Assembly: GCA_003222245.1 (NCBI GenBank)
Contig: QHVH01000009.1
Span: 186,001-250,000 of the forward strand
Origin: Blastocatellia bacterium AA13
Lineage (GTDB): Bacteria; Acidobacteriota; Blastocatellia; UBA7656
Direction: 5' to 3'
Length of the DNA: 64,000 nucleotides
This document shows, piece by piece, positions 43,476-52,804 of this stretch. The notes under the pieces were generated by a model that saw only the letters and a list, made by a program, of their open reading frames with translations, was not told where the DNA came from and made no database searches. The position numbers were made by a program, and so were the translations under genes. Numbering within the stretch: the first letter of the stretch is position 1; each line of letters starts with the position of its first letter.

Positions 43476-43696
43476 TGCCGATACTTCCGAGTCTGAGTGG
43501 GCGAGATGTCGTTGTGATATTTGAGGCGTTTGGGTGGAGTGTTGCGCGGCGCCGCGGCAGTCACATAATCATGACGAAGGAGCAAGAGAACATAACTCTA
43601 TCGATTCCTGATCATCGTGAGGTATCCAAAGGCACTTTAAGAAGCTTAATCCGATCCGCAAATCTCACCGTGGATGAATTCCTTGCGGCGATCTAG
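43475..43696 (+). CDS. hicA: HicA-family mRNA interferase toxin
   Basis: 73 residues with GTG start overlapping the hicB stop. The dsRBD-like fold pattern is present: SGRDVVVIFEAFGWSVARRRGSHIIM with the catalytic His in GSH, and SIPDHREVSKGTLRSLIRSANLTVDEF. HicA toxins cleave mRNA in translation. The GSH motif is intact, so it could be active. Confidence 0.9.
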   Translation: MPILPSLSGRDVVVIFEAFGWSVARRRGSHIIMTKEQENITLSIPDHREVSKGTLRSLIRSANLTVDEFLAAI

Positions 43697-43883
43697 TCGT
43701 CTCCAACCTCCTCATTCGGACGAAGTCCTCAAGCGAACCCTTGAGCGAATGATATGCGCAAATAATCTCCCTGGGGGTCGTCTACCCGCAGCAAAAAGCA
43801 TCAACCTTGACAACCACACCTCAACGTCTTTATTACTCCCACATCAATGCAGACCGCTAAACGACATTCAGGTGGTATTTTGA

Positions 43884-46292
43884 ATGCCCCGTGAGCACAA
43901 AGGCCGTCGCGAAATTCTAGATGCCATTAGCCTGCTTCCATCGGTATCGGGCCTTCTAAGCGAACACGATGGCCAATTCGAACATGAGATCGATCTTGAA
44001 GTCGTTGTCTATGGCCGCAATTACGGCGGCAAGAAGGTCGGACCTTACGTCAGCCTTCGGACCTATGAATCGGGTGAGATCGTAGTCAAAGAAGGTGATT
44101 GGGGCGGCGACGCGTTCTATATTGTCGTCAGCGGCAGGGCCGAAGTATTCGTCAAGAATTCGTCTTCCAGGGTTGCCGCTCTCGATCCTCCCGCTCACTT
44201 CGGAGAGATGTCGGTTCTAGCCGGCGTCCCAAGAAACGCCACGATCAAAGCTCCTGCCGACGGCCAGGTCACGGTCCTCGAGGTGCAGCGCCCAGCGCTC
44301 AGGCTCCTTCGCAAACTTCCCGAGTTCAGCGCAGCTCTCGATAAAGCCTATCGCACCCATGGCAAGAACGTGACTCTGGAAGGGTTGAAAGCCGCGGGTT
44401 TCAATCCTGCAGCCATCGATCAGCTTAGATCGATCTCGCTGTTTCGAGTCTACTCAAAGAACCACGTGCTCTTTTCGGAGGGCGCGCTGATGGATCGCGT
44501 CTACATAATTATGGACGGGTGGATAAATCGAAGCATCGAACCAGACGCGGCTCGCAAGCTCCAGGAAGATTTCCTTGCGAGGGGCTATTGCTTTGGGACG
44601 GAAGGAATTGACAAGGACCTTGACTGGCCTTATACCGCAACCGTTCTGGGCCGCACCGAAGCCCTCGAAATATCCATTTCACAACTCAGATCCAATACTC
44701 GGTTAAGAGCAGATCTGGCAAAGGACCTCGCGAAGTTCGAGCCTCCGAAAATTGCCGGAAGCCCGATTCGACGGCGCACGCTCTCAGCCCAAAGAACTCT
44801 GATCGAAACAGGATTGGTCGACGCCACTAACCTGCTCGTGATGGACATGGATCTGTGCGTCCGGTGCGGCAATTGCTCACTGGCATGTCACAAAGTGCAC
44901 GGGCAGTCGCGGCTCTTGCGCCGGGGAATTCATGTCTCGCGCCTTGTGTCTCCAACTGCTCGGTCGGTTCAAAGCATCCTGTCACCCGAAGTCTGCATGC
45001 ACTGCAATGATCCCGAATGCCTGACCGGCTGCCCCACGGGAGCCATAGGCAGATTCAGCGGCGGCCAAATAGACATCAATACGAAGACCTGCATCGGCTG
45101 CGGCGACTGCGCGATGAATTGCCCATACGATGCGATTTCGATGACGCCTCGCAAAGGCAAGCAAGCCGCCGCATCGGGCGGTCTTCTCGGAAAGCTGAGA
45201 GAATTTTTGCGAATCGCACCCGACCCGCTTCCTTCCGCGGTCGAACAAACCGACGACCTGCTGGCCGTCAAGTGCAATCTATGTCAGGGAACATCGTTAA
45301 ATCCGCCTGATAGCAAACGTCCTGCCTATAGCTGTGAAGAGAATTGTCCTACGGGAGCGCTTGCTCGCGTGAATCCCCGCGAGTACTTCACCGAAATCGG
45401 AGACATCGAAGGACTCCTCATCATAAATCCAGGACACGCCGCGGGTAGAAACATTCACCGGTCGGATCCGGTTAAGCGAATCATAAACATCGCGGGCGTT
45501 CTGTTGACGCTCTTGATCACGGCATCGGCTCTCTTTGGACTCTCGCGATACGGTCTCGGCGGAAGGCTCGCAGGTTTCTTGAACATGCGCTGGCTGACGG
45601 GACTGGCGGGCCTCGCTGGAATCGGCGTGGTAATGGCGTATCCGCTGAGGCGACAGATTTATAAGAAGCGAGCCGGCCCGCTTCGATACTGGTTGCTGAC
45701 TCATTCTTATGCAGGCGTAATCGCCGCCGTTTTGATCTTCCTGCATAGCGGCGTCGAGTCGGGCGGTCTGTTGACGACATTGCTTGTGATCAGCTTCGAC
45801 CTGACCATATTCACCGGGATCTTTGGAATCTTATGTTATTACACGGCTCCGCGACTTCTGACCAAGATCGAAGGCGCGCCGCTCTTGATCGACGATCTGC
45901 GTGAACGTCAGCGAGAGCTGCAAAAGGAGCTTGCGGAAACCGGCGCCGCTTCCGCTGCCGTAAATGAATTAGTGACCCGAAAAGTAATTCCAAGCTTCTT
46001 GTCATTCCGTTTTATGTTGCGCCAGTACCTCAAACGCGAGAGCTTAAGCCGAGCTGTTGCGGGCGCGCGCGAGGCTCTCAAAGCCGATATTTCAAAAATG
46101 CCCAGCGAAAGAGAGAAGCGAAAGCTGGATCGCGCCATCGAGATCGCCGTAACGCTTCGGCGAATCGACTCGCTGGTATTCCTGCACCGCCTCCTCAAGC
46201 TCTGGATTCCGCCGCATGTCGCCGCGACATCTTTGATGCTCGCTCTCGTGCTGGTGCATATAATTCAGGTGATCTACTTTGCGTCTCGCTGA
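43884..46292 (+). CDS. membrane electron-transfer protein: two cNMP-binding domains, four Fe-S motifs, b-type-like membrane part
   Basis: 802 residues. Two cyclic-nucleotide-binding folds come first (about 60-125, with FGEMSVLAGVPRNATIKA; about 190-250, with VLFSEGALMDRVYIIMDG). A four-cluster ferredoxin region of the NarH/HmcB kind follows: CVRCGNCSLAC (323), CMHCNDPECLTGC (370), CIGCGDCAMNC (402), CNLC ... CEENC (463-490). About five membrane helices follow (534-554, 570-590, 602-620, 630-652, 776-798). Histidines in LTHSYAGVIAAVLIFLH and LVLVHIIQ could be b-haem ligands. It is 76 bases upstream of the FHA/multihaem/flavoprotein gene and should form one redox complex with it, perhaps linking NAD(P)H or ferredoxin to the quinone pool under nucleotide control. 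No characterised homologue comes to mind. Confidence 0.82.
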   Translation: MPREHKGRREILDAISLLPSVSGLLSEHDGQFEHEIDLEVVVYGRNYGGKKVGPYVSLRTYESGEIVVKEGDWGGDAFYIVVSGRAEVFVKNSSSRVAALDPPAHFGEMSVLAGVPRNATIKAPADGQVTVLEVQRPALRLLRKLPEFSAALDKAYRTHGKNVTLEGLKAAGFNPAAIDQLRSISLFRVYSKNHVLFSEGALMDRVYIIMDGWINRSIEPDAARKLQEDFLARGYCFGTEGIDKDLDWPYTATVLGRTEALEISISQLRSNTRLRADLAKDLAKFEPPKIAGSPIRRRTLSAQRTLIETGLVDATNLLVMDMDLCVRCGNCSLACHKVHGQSRLLRRGIHVSRLVSPTARSVQSILSPEVCMHCNDPECLTGCPTGAIGRFSGGQIDINTKTCIGCGDCAMNCPYDAISMTPRKGKQAAASGGLLGKLREFLRIAPDPLPSAVEQTDDLLAVKCNLCQGTSLNPPDSKRPAYSCEENCPTGALARVNPREYFTEIGDIEGLLIINPGHAAGRNIHRSDPVKRIINIAGVLLTLLITASALFGLSRYGLGGRLAGFLNMRWLTGLAGLAGIGVVMAYPLRRQIYKKRAGPLRYWLLTHSYAGVIAAVLIFLHSGVESGGLLTTLLVISFDLTIFTGIFGILCYYTAPRLLTKIEGAPLLIDDLRERQRELQKELAETGAASAAVNELVTRKVIPSFLSFRFMLRQYLKRESLSRAVAGAREALKADISKMPSEREKRKLDRAIEIAVTLRRIDSLVFLHRLLKLWIPPHVAATSLMLALVLVHIIQVIYFASR

Positions 46293-46368
46293 ACAAGAAT
46301 GCCTTTGACGGAACATTGCAGTCGATGCGCGGAGCCCCTCCGCGGCCGGTGTTTGTGAATTCGCGAAA

Positions 46369-49300
46369 ATGACCAAGAGCAGATTCATCATTCAGCGTCA
46401 TGACAAGGTCAGCCAGACCGACGATACGATAATTGAAAGTGAGGGGCTGACCATCGGTCGATTGATCAGCAACGATCTTGTGCTCAACCACAGATCGGTC
46501 TCGCGCACGCACGCCGGTATCAAGGAAATCGCAGGCCAGTTCTGGATATTCAATCTCTCTGCCTCCAATGGAACCCTGCTCAACGGACAGTTGGCAGCGC
46601 GGGTCCCAATCTCAGACGGTGATTCGGTTCAGATCGGCCCCTATCTTCTCCGCATGAGCTATGCGGGCAACGCGCTCTCGATTGCGGTCGAGATCGAGCT
46701 CGATTCGCGCCCCGTTGAAGGTAGAACGGTTCAGCTTCAATTGCCCGCTGGCGCCGCGGCCGAAGAGGGAACGATCCTGATGAATGTTGCCGGCGCGCCC
46801 CAGCAGCGCACGTCGGCGATGATGCTGGGCGGCACCGGCGTGCTTCAGGCTCTCCTGCCCGCGCTGGATGAGCAAGCACTGGATGTGTTTTGGGAGAAGA
46901 GAAAGCGGGAAGCCGGCAAGATCGACGCTAAAACACCTCTTCGTCCGAAGGGCACAACAAGAACCGGAAAAGCTCAACTGAACTGGACGCCCACCTTGGA
47001 CCTGCGAAGGCTCTGGCGCAAATCCTATTTTTCATGGGGTGTAATCATCGCCGCTGTCTTTGCGATGGGAGCGATGTTTTATGTCGATGCCTATTCGCCC
47101 GGCACGATTTCGGATACTCACGTATCCACGGAGCCTCCAAGCCGCCAGCTCTCCATGCGGGCCAATGGAGGTTCGTGCACGAGCTGCCACGGGGTGCTCA
47201 CGTCGATGCAGACAAAGTGCTCGAACTGCCACTCGACGGCGAATTTTCAGCCCGCGGTTTACGATGCGCATAAGCGCGAGGGAATTACCTGCGCGAGCTG
47301 TCACTCAGAACACCAGGGCCGCGCAACCGAAGCCGGTCTAATCAGCTACGGAATCTGCTCGAGTTGTCACAACGGCTCCTACAGAGTCAGGACTGGAGAA
47401 CGAGCCGGCGCTCCCCTGCCGATTCCGCACGGAGGCGAGGTCGGATATCCGGTCGCGAATAATGCATGGAAGTGGAGAGGACTATCAGAAGGCGAATGGC
47501 AAAAAAAGGGCGTCTCCGCCGCTTTCGCAACCTACTCGCCTCGCGACCAGTTTCACCTCATACATCAGAAGGGCGCGATGCAGTCGCGCATACGCTGTAC
47601 CGATTGTCACACCGGCGGCGTGCGCGGCGATCAACTATGGCGCGAAACACCGCGCGACACGTGCATCAAGTGTCACGGAGTCGCCTTTGACGTGCCGGCT
47701 TCCCGTCGCACAAAGGCAAACTGCAATTCGTGTCATCAACAACACGGACAGATCGAAGATCTCGCGAAGATTATCCCCTCGGAAGGAAAAGATCAGGCGG
47801 CTGTCGCAAAGTACGTCGAAGGCCTCGACACAGGACCCATCGATGCCGGCTCGGTTACCGGCGGCGCGGGCGCGATTCGGCAGGAACGCGCTGCTCTTAC
47901 GCTGGCTACGATCAAGAGCGTTGGCGGACTGTCATGGTATGTCTGGCTGGCTATTGCCGCAATGATACCGCTCGCTGGAGTTGCGGTTATGTTCGCCGGC
48001 GCCGCGAGGGCTAGAAACGCGATACCGCCGATCGCCGTCGGCTCCGGCCCGAAACAGCAAACCGAATTGCTGGGCACGATGTCGATCGATCTGGAAAAGC
48101 TTAAAGCGGAGGGGCCTCCATATCCGCACCCGGTCATCGATCCTGTTCTCTGTATTGGCTGTCACGCGTGCGTGGAAGCTTGCCCGCATGACGTGCTTGC
48201 AATCGTCAACGGCATCTCTACTCCAATCGCTCTCGACCAGTGCATGGAAGACACAAGTTGTCAGGTGGAATGCCCGACAAACCCGAAAGCATGCATAGTC
48301 ATAAACACGACCAAGGTAATTCCGCAGCGAAAGGTGCCTGCCCGCGATTCTCGCTTCATGACCAACGTGCCCGGAATCTACCTTATAGGCGACGTCTCAG
48401 GAGTGCCTTTGATCAAGAATGCCATTAATGAAGGCGCTCAGGTTATCGACCACATCACGGAAGAGCTTGGCCGTGAGCCGTCGAAGACCGAAGCAAGCTA
48501 CGATGTAGCCGTGATAGGAATCGGACCCGCTGGTCTTTCCGCCGCTGTAATCGCAAGACAGCGCGGCCTGCGATGCATTGCCATCGAACAGGACAAGGTC
48601 GCGAGTACGATTGCGAATTACCCGGCCGGCAAGTACGTATTCTTCAAACCTGACACCGTCGAGCCTCACGGCGGAATCTCCGCGGCCGGAGCAGGCGACC
48701 AGAAGGAGAAGATCATCGAGTCGTGGATGACGACAATGATGCAGACAGGGCTCAGAGTGAACGAAGATGAAACCTGCAAGGACATCAAAAAAGACCAGGG
48801 TTTCTTCAATGTTATTACCGAGCGCGGTAAAGCCAAGGAATCCGCTGTGTACGCTGTGCGGCGCGTCATTCTGGCGATAGGCAATCGCGGCACCCCGATG
48901 AAACTGAAGGTTCCCGGTGAGGAATTGAAGGTTCATTTCGGGCCTGACGTAAAGCAACCGCGGGATTGTCCGAAGTGCGGAAAACAGATCGGCGGCGCGT
49001 CAAACGCGTGTCCTCATTGCGGAGTTGCGGTTACCGACCGTACGAGCAAACCCTATACAGATGAGAAGGTGAAGTACAAGCTTACCGATCCAGCCGACTA
49101 CAGCGGCAAGAAATGCATCATTGTCGGAGCCGGTAATTCCGCGATCGAAGCAGCCGTTGATCTCTGCGGCCTCAAACGCAGCGGGAATCGCATCGAATTC
49201 GTGCGCGACAATGACGTCACTCTCGTGATCCGAAGCGACTTCAAAGGCGATCTAAAGCTCGGGAACAAAATCAACGTTTATGATTGCATGGACGCGGGAC

Positions 49301-49476
49301 GGCTTAAGGTTCTGTTTCGCACCGAGATAAAGGAAATTAAAGCGAACGAAGTCGTGCTCATGGATGTGCGCGCCAAGACGGAAACGGCGCGGCTCGCAAA
49401 CGATTATGTCTTTGCGCTGATCGGCGGCGACAGGCCTACTCGATTCCTGGAGGGACTCGGGATCAAGGTGGGTTAA
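46369..49476 (+). CDS. FHA-multihaem cytochrome c-ferredoxin-flavoprotein fusion
   Basis: 1035 residues. FHA domain about 20-100 (GRLISNDLVLNHRSVSRTHA, SNGTLLNG); first membrane helix 220-240; seven c-haem motifs between about 269 and 457 (CTSCH, CSNCH, CASCH, CSSCH, CTDCH, CIKCH, CNSCH); second helix 522-547; ferredoxin region near 591 (CIGCHACVEAC ... CQVEC); then a thioredoxin-reductase-like flavoprotein with FAD motif GIGPAGLSAA near 711 and pyridine-nucleotide motif GAGNSAIEAA near 915, interrupted by a zinc ribbon CPKCGK...CPHCG (867-884). The two helices place FHA and flavoprotein in the cytoplasm and the haems outside. Electrons could pass from NAD(P)H through FAD and Fe-S to periplasmic haems, or the reverse. 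FHA suggests control by a Ser/Thr kinase. Start ATG 46369 follows GCGAAA and has no strong ribosome-binding site. Confidence 0.85.
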   Translation: MTKSRFIIQRHDKVSQTDDTIIESEGLTIGRLISNDLVLNHRSVSRTHAGIKEIAGQFWIFNLSASNGTLLNGQLAARVPISDGDSVQIGPYLLRMSYAGNALSIAVEIELDSRPVEGRTVQLQLPAGAAAEEGTILMNVAGAPQQRTSAMMLGGTGVLQALLPALDEQALDVFWEKRKREAGKIDAKTPLRPKGTTRTGKAQLNWTPTLDLRRLWRKSYFSWGVIIAAVFAMGAMFYVDAYSPGTISDTHVSTEPPSRQLSMRANGGSCTSCHGVLTSMQTKCSNCHSTANFQPAVYDAHKREGITCASCHSEHQGRATEAGLISYGICSSCHNGSYRVRTGERAGAPLPIPHGGEVGYPVANNAWKWRGLSEGEWQKKGVSAAFATYSPRDQFHLIHQKGAMQSRIRCTDCHTGGVRGDQLWRETPRDTCIKCHGVAFDVPASRRTKANCNSCHQQHGQIEDLAKIIPSEGKDQAAVAKYVEGLDTGPIDAGSVTGGAGAIRQERAALTLATIKSVGGLSWYVWLAIAAMIPLAGVAVMFAGAARARNAIPPIAVGSGPKQQTELLGTMSIDLEKLKAEGPPYPHPVIDPVLCIGCHACVEACPHDVLAIVNGISTPIALDQCMEDTSCQVECPTNPKACIVINTTKVIPQRKVPARDSRFMTNVPGIYLIGDVSGVPLIKNAINEGAQVIDHITEELGREPSKTEASYDVAVIGIGPAGLSAAVIARQRGLRCIAIEQDKVASTIANYPAGKYVFFKPDTVEPHGGISAAGAGDQKEKIIESWMTTMMQTGLRVNEDETCKDIKKDQGFFNVITERGKAKESAVYAVRRVILAIGNRGTPMKLKVPGEELKVHFGPDVKQPRDCPKCGKQIGGASNACPHCGVAVTDRTSKPYTDEKVKYKLTDPADYSGKKCIIVGAGNSAIEAAVDLCGLKRSGNRIEFVRDNDVTLVIRSDFKGDLKLGNKINVYDCMDAGRLKVLFRTEIKEIKANEVVLMDVRAKTETARLANDYVFALIGGDRPTRFLEGLGIKVG

Positions 49477-49479
49477 CTG

Positions 49480-49641
49480 ATGGCGAAGAAGGTCGGCAGT
49501 ATCAAGATCGAAAAAGAAAAGCTTCGGCCTCGTGAGCGAGCGCCCATACTGCCTTCGAAAAAGATCGAAGACAAGAAGTTGAAGATAGAGCGGCAAGAGA
49601 AGCACAAGAAAGATCCGCGCCGGCTTGTCGATGAAGAATAA
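49480..49641 (+). CDS. small highly charged protein at the end of the redox operon
   Basis: 53 residues, rich in Lys, Arg and Glu (begins MAKKVGSIKIEKEKLRPRER), with no cysteine and no membrane segment. ATG 49480 is three bases after the stop of the fusion gene, so it is probably translationally coupled. No family is recognised. The close spacing and the codon use like its neighbours make it a likely real gene; a small accessory or assembly subunit is possible. Confidence 0.6.
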   Translation: MAKKVGSIKIEKEKLRPRERAPILPSKKIEDKKLKIERQEKHKKDPRRLVDEE

Positions 49642-49644
49642 CCG

Positions 49645-50937
49645 TCAAGCAGGCAGACCCGTCTTCAGTAGTTTTTCAATTGCATCGCAAAAAGTATCTA
49701 TATCTAAAAGGGTCGTGTAAACGTTCGGTGTGATTCTCAATCCCTGAAACTCCTCGTGGACGATCGGCGTGACTATCATCCGGTAGCGCTCCCATAAATG
49801 CGCGCCGACTTTGCCGGGATCCATCCCCGCGATGCTGACGTTCGCGAGTCCGCAGGACTGCTGTGGATCGAACGGGGTCAGGATCTTTATTCCGTTTTGT
49901 CCTTCAAGGCGACGCGCCCAGCGGTCTTTGAGGTATCTCAATCTCGCGGCCTTTCTTTCGACGCCGATGCCCTCATGAAACGTCAATGCCTCGGCGATGG
50001 CATTGTGATTGGCGGCGGGATGCGTGCCGATCTCTTCGAATTTCCGAATGTCGTTATCCTGTCTCTTGTCCGCCGCCATCAACGGCCATAGGCCTGCGAT
50101 CTTCGATTTCCTGACATAAAGGAAGCCGGTTCCGTGAGGCGCCAGCAGCCATTTATGAAGACTCGTCCCGTAATAATCGCAGTCGAGATCAGAGTGTTTG
50201 AACGGGAAGTGCGCGAAGGCATGCGCGCCGTCCACGATTACTTCAATGCCGCGTTCGCGTCCCAACCGGCATATGCGTTTGATTGGGAAAATTTGTCCCG
50301 TCAAGTTCGTTATGTGACAAACCAGAATGACTTTCGTGCGAGGCGTAATCGCACGCTCGATGCGCTCGTACAAATCATCCATTGAGGGCGGCGGCACAGG
50401 AAAGGATATTGTTCTCAGCTTAATTCCATCCCTGCGCTCGCGTTGACGCCAGGAAGTAAGCATCCGCGGATAATCTTGATTGGTGGTGAGCACTTCGTCG
50501 CCCGGCTTGAGATCCAACCCGAAGATACAGATTTCGAGAGATTCACTCGCGTTTCGCGTGATCGCCATTTCTTCCGCGTCGCAGCCGAACGATGCGGCGA
50601 GTCTGCGACGAACGGCTTCGATTTCCGGCTCGAGCACCTGCCACATCGTTATCGTCGGAGCTTGATTTGAGAATTCAAGATAGCGGCGCATCGCTTCCTG
50701 AACGGTTTTCGGCGAAGGGCTGACCCCGCCATTGTTCAGATTTATAAGCGAGCGGTCGACTGTGAACGCGCTTTGAATTTCTCGCCAGAAATCTTCGTCG
50801 GCCGCAATCTTTTCGGCGGGCATTGAATCCGCATCGCGACTCGCAGCGAGTATGCGTTCGAGGCCGCCTTCGCGGAAGGAAGCCGCCATTGCGGACGCCG
50901 CTCCCATTGCTTTCAAGAAATTTCTTCGGCTATTCAT
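49645..50937 (-). CDS. Tat-exported class V aminotransferase-fold PLP enzyme
   Basis: 430 residues. The N-terminus SRRNFLKAMGAASAMAAS is a twin-arginine signal. The rest is the isopenicillin N epimerase/cysteine desulfurase-like fold: LNNGGVSPSPKTVQEAM, TRNASESLEICIFGLDL, the Asp of VDGAHAFAHF, and the PLP lysine in GTSLHKWLLAPHGTGFLYV. This group is common in Acidobacteriota, and its substrates (amino acids or ergothioneine-like sulfoxides in relatives) are not known here. It is convergent with the redox operon, with three bases between stops. Export of a folded PLP enzyme fits the Tat route. Confidence 0.88.
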   Translation of the reverse strand: MNSRRNFLKAMGAASAMAASFREGGLERILAASRDADSMPAEKIAADEDFWREIQSAFTVDRSLINLNNGGVSPSPKTVQEAMRRYLEFSNQAPTITMWQVLEPEIEAVRRRLAASFGCDAEEMAITRNASESLEICIFGLDLKPGDEVLTTNQDYPRMLTSWRQRERRDGIKLRTISFPVPPPSMDDLYERIERAITPRTKVILVCHITNLTGQIFPIKRICRLGRERGIEVIVDGAHAFAHFPFKHSDLDCDYYGTSLHKWLLAPHGTGFLYVRKSKIAGLWPLMAADKRQDNDIRKFEEIGTHPAANHNAIAEALTFHEGIGVERKAARLRYLKDRWARRLEGQNGIKILTPFDPQQSCGLANVSIAGMDPGKVGAHLWERYRMIVTPIVHEEFQGLRITPNVYTTLLDIDTFCDAIEKLLKTGLPA

Positions 50938-51340
50938 TGCTCACCTCTCGAGTTGTGCGGCGCCGAAATGACGCCCCTGTTTCCAGCAGGTTCGGAAGGC
51001 TCGTAGTGATGCTTCGGGCCGGGCGATTATATCAAATTTTCTGGAGCAGGGGGCGAGAGTTTAAGTTGGATCAGGTGATGAATTCGAGCGGGGTGTGTCG
51101 GATAGAGCGTGTCGGATATTTGTGACCAACAAGGTCGGCGATCAATAGAACGGCGGCTCGCTATTCACGGTATGGAAATTATCGATCGCTTTGCCGCGCT
51201 CCTTGGTCGAGGAAGCCAGCAGCGAAGGAAAGGGCTGAGGGATCAATCGCCGACCCTGCAACCAGCCTAGCTTTCAGTACTGAAGCACTGGCAGTACTGA
51301 AGCACTGGCGCCAGCCCTAACCTTCCGATGCCGAGCTTGC
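50938..51340. other. 0.4 kb intergenic region
   Basis: Between the class V aminotransferase and HU genes, both on the minus strand. It holds the tandem repeat at 51275-51308 and the palindrome CTGGCGCCAG just after it. No gene was found, and no promoter is convincing. Confidence 0.5.
51275..51308. repeat. 17-bp tandem duplication with embedded palindrome
   Basis: CAGTACTGAAGCACTGG occurs twice in a row (51275-51291, 51292-51308). The first copy includes the end of a perfect 12-bp palindrome TTCAGTACTGAA (51273-51284). It lies just downstream of the HU gene on the minus strand and may shape the 3' end of that transcript. Confidence 0.75.
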
Positions 51341-51643
51341 TTACCTCTTGCCGCCGAGAACGGAATCTTTCGCAGCCTTGGCCACACGGAATTTCACCAC
51401 AGTCTTAGCCGGAATTTTGATTGCTTCGCCGGTCGCGGGATTGCGGCCCATGCGAGCCTTACGATTGCTCTTGACCAGCTTTCCGATACCGGGCACGGTA
51501 AATTCGCCATTCTTCTTCGCTTCGGTGTAGGCGATCGAGCACAGACTCTCGAGGAACTGACCCGCGGTCTTCTTGTTTGTGCCTGTCGCATCGGCCAGCT
51601 CCGCCGCAAGCTGAGTCTTGGTCATCTTCTTGCCTTTTACCAT
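51341..51643 (-). CDS. HU-family DNA-binding protein
   Basis: 100 residues, the usual HU size. Features: MTKTQLAAELADATGTNKKTAGQFLESL, then the beta-arm region FTVPGIGKLVKSNRKARMGRNPATGEAIKIPAKTVVKFRVAKAAKDSVLGG, including the conserved GRNPATGE and the intercalating Pro. It is a nucleoid-associated protein binding and bending DNA. ATG 51643 has GGAG about 14 bases upstream; ATG 51625 (MTKTQ) matches the usual HU start better and is possible. The 5' leader is highly structured. Confidence 0.93.
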   Translation of the reverse strand: MVKGKKMTKTQLAAELADATGTNKKTAGQFLESLCSIAYTEAKKNGEFTVPGIGKLVKSNRKARMGRNPATGEAIKIPAKTVVKFRVAKAAKDSVLGGKR

Positions 51644-51714
51644 ATAACTGTTATGTCTCCTTTAGGTTTTGAACTAGCGCCTGCCCCGCTTGAAGTGGTC
51701 AGCCGCCATAATTA

Positions 51715-51769
51715 AGAAACCCCTGCTCTCGCTGGCCCTGTTAGAGGACAGCTAGTCACAGGGGTTTCT
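51715..51769 (-). promoter_or_regulatory. long inverted repeat in the HU leader
   Basis: AGAAACCCCTG (51715-51725) and CAGGGGTTTCT (51759-51769) are perfect 11-bp arms. The loop holds a further small stem (CTGT...ACAG). It lies about 70 bases upstream of the HU start, on the side of its promoter. It may be an operator or an mRNA structure for control of HU synthesis; no T run follows on the minus strand, so it is not a standard terminator. Confidence 0.55.
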
Positions 51770-51933
51770 GCGATGCGGAGATTACTACACTAGAGTCGGG
51801 CATTGCAACAAAAAAATCCCGGAAATATTGAGATTTTTCGCGGATTTGGCAGACCCCGTGCGATGGCCGCGAGCATGCCTACAATCGATCACGGCATCCG
51901 CTCGTCAAATTGAAATACGCTCGCAAGATCAAA

Positions 51934-52305
51934 TCACAGCGGTCGATGATCGCCATTCGGGCCGGGAGTAATATGAAGGAGCTGCGCGGGCTCGAGCACG
52001 GATACGCGATGCCACTCTCCCTTGTGGACAATGCAGGCGTCTCCGGGGCCTAGCTCCAGCGGAGCATCTGGTTCCGACTCGCCCGTCACGCGCAGCCTTC
52101 CGGATATAACAATAAGTATCTCGTCTCCATCCGGGTGAATCTCGCCGCCGTGCGGCGCATCGTGCGTAATCGTCAGAAAACCTACGGTAAGGCCATCGAT
52201 TCTCTCTGGAGCACCAGGCATGCGAGCCCTTGTCGACACAGAGAGATCGCGGTGAATATTAAATGAAAATCGAGAAGCATCCACGGAAGTAATTTTTTTG
52301 CTCAT
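51934..52305 (-). CDS. cupin-domain protein
   Basis: 123 residues. The two cupin motifs are GGEIHPDGDEILIVISGRLRV (metal-ligand pattern H-x3-D/E-E) and PGDACIVHKGEWHRVSVLEPAQLLHITPG (with His in EWHR). It is a single-domain metal-binding beta-barrel that may act as a small enzyme or sensor. It is 37 bases downstream of the DCC-family gene on the same strand, so they may be co-transcribed. The substrate is not predictable. Confidence 0.82.
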   Translation of the reverse strand: MSKKITSVDASRFSFNIHRDLSVSTRARMPGAPERIDGLTVGFLTITHDAPHGGEIHPDGDEILIVISGRLRVTGESEPDAPLELGPGDACIVHKGEWHRVSVLEPAQLLHITPGPNGDHRPL

Positions 52306-52342
52306 TCGCTGTATTCCTCACGCCGGTGATGTCATCGCCGCT

Positions 52343-52804
52343 TCACTCTGTCGCTCTCGCTTCTTCGGAGCGCTCTTCCAAGCCCAGGAAGCGGGCGCGC
52401 ACATGACCATCCGGCATTAAGCACTGATCGTATTTACCAAACCACTTGTATCGGCGTTTCGCAAACTCATCATAGAAAAAATCTCTAATCGCGCGGGGGA
52501 CAACGCATCCGATTGAGAAGAGCCTCCACGCGCCCCCGAGATAGTCGGCCACCCGCAACGCTGCATCCGACTTGGAGAAGACTCGTTCGTCTCCCAGGTA
52601 TTTCTCCACCAGAACAATCGAATCGATCCCTTCTAATTCGGGGTGACGCGCGCGAACGGCCATACCGAAGCGACTCTGCACAGCGGCAAAGAGCATGCTC
52701 CTTTGTCTATCGTGGCGAATGATGAATTGCACCGCCTTATTGCACACCCCGCATGTGCCGTCGTAGAGCAGAACCAGGCTACGAGTCTTAAGTATCGCGC
52801 TCAT
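52343..52804 (-). CDS. DCC-family thiol-disulfide oxidoreductase (DUF393)
   Basis: 153 residues. The family signature DGTCGVCN (CxxC) is at residues 15-22 after LVLLY, followed by FIIRHDRQRSMLFAAVQS and the SIVLVEKYLGDERVFSKSDAALRVADYLGG block typical of the DCC family. It is a small cytoplasmic thioredoxin-like protein. It is the first gene before the cupin gene, and its ATG lies near 52804 with no clear ribosome-binding site. The function is generic. Confidence 0.88.
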   Translation of the reverse strand: MSAILKTRSLVLLYDGTCGVCNKAVQFIIRHDRQRSMLFAAVQSRFGMAVRARHPELEGIDSIVLVEKYLGDERVFSKSDAALRVADYLGGAWRLFSIGCVVPRAIRDFFYDEFAKRRYKWFGKYDQCLMPDGHVRARFLGLEERSEEARATE

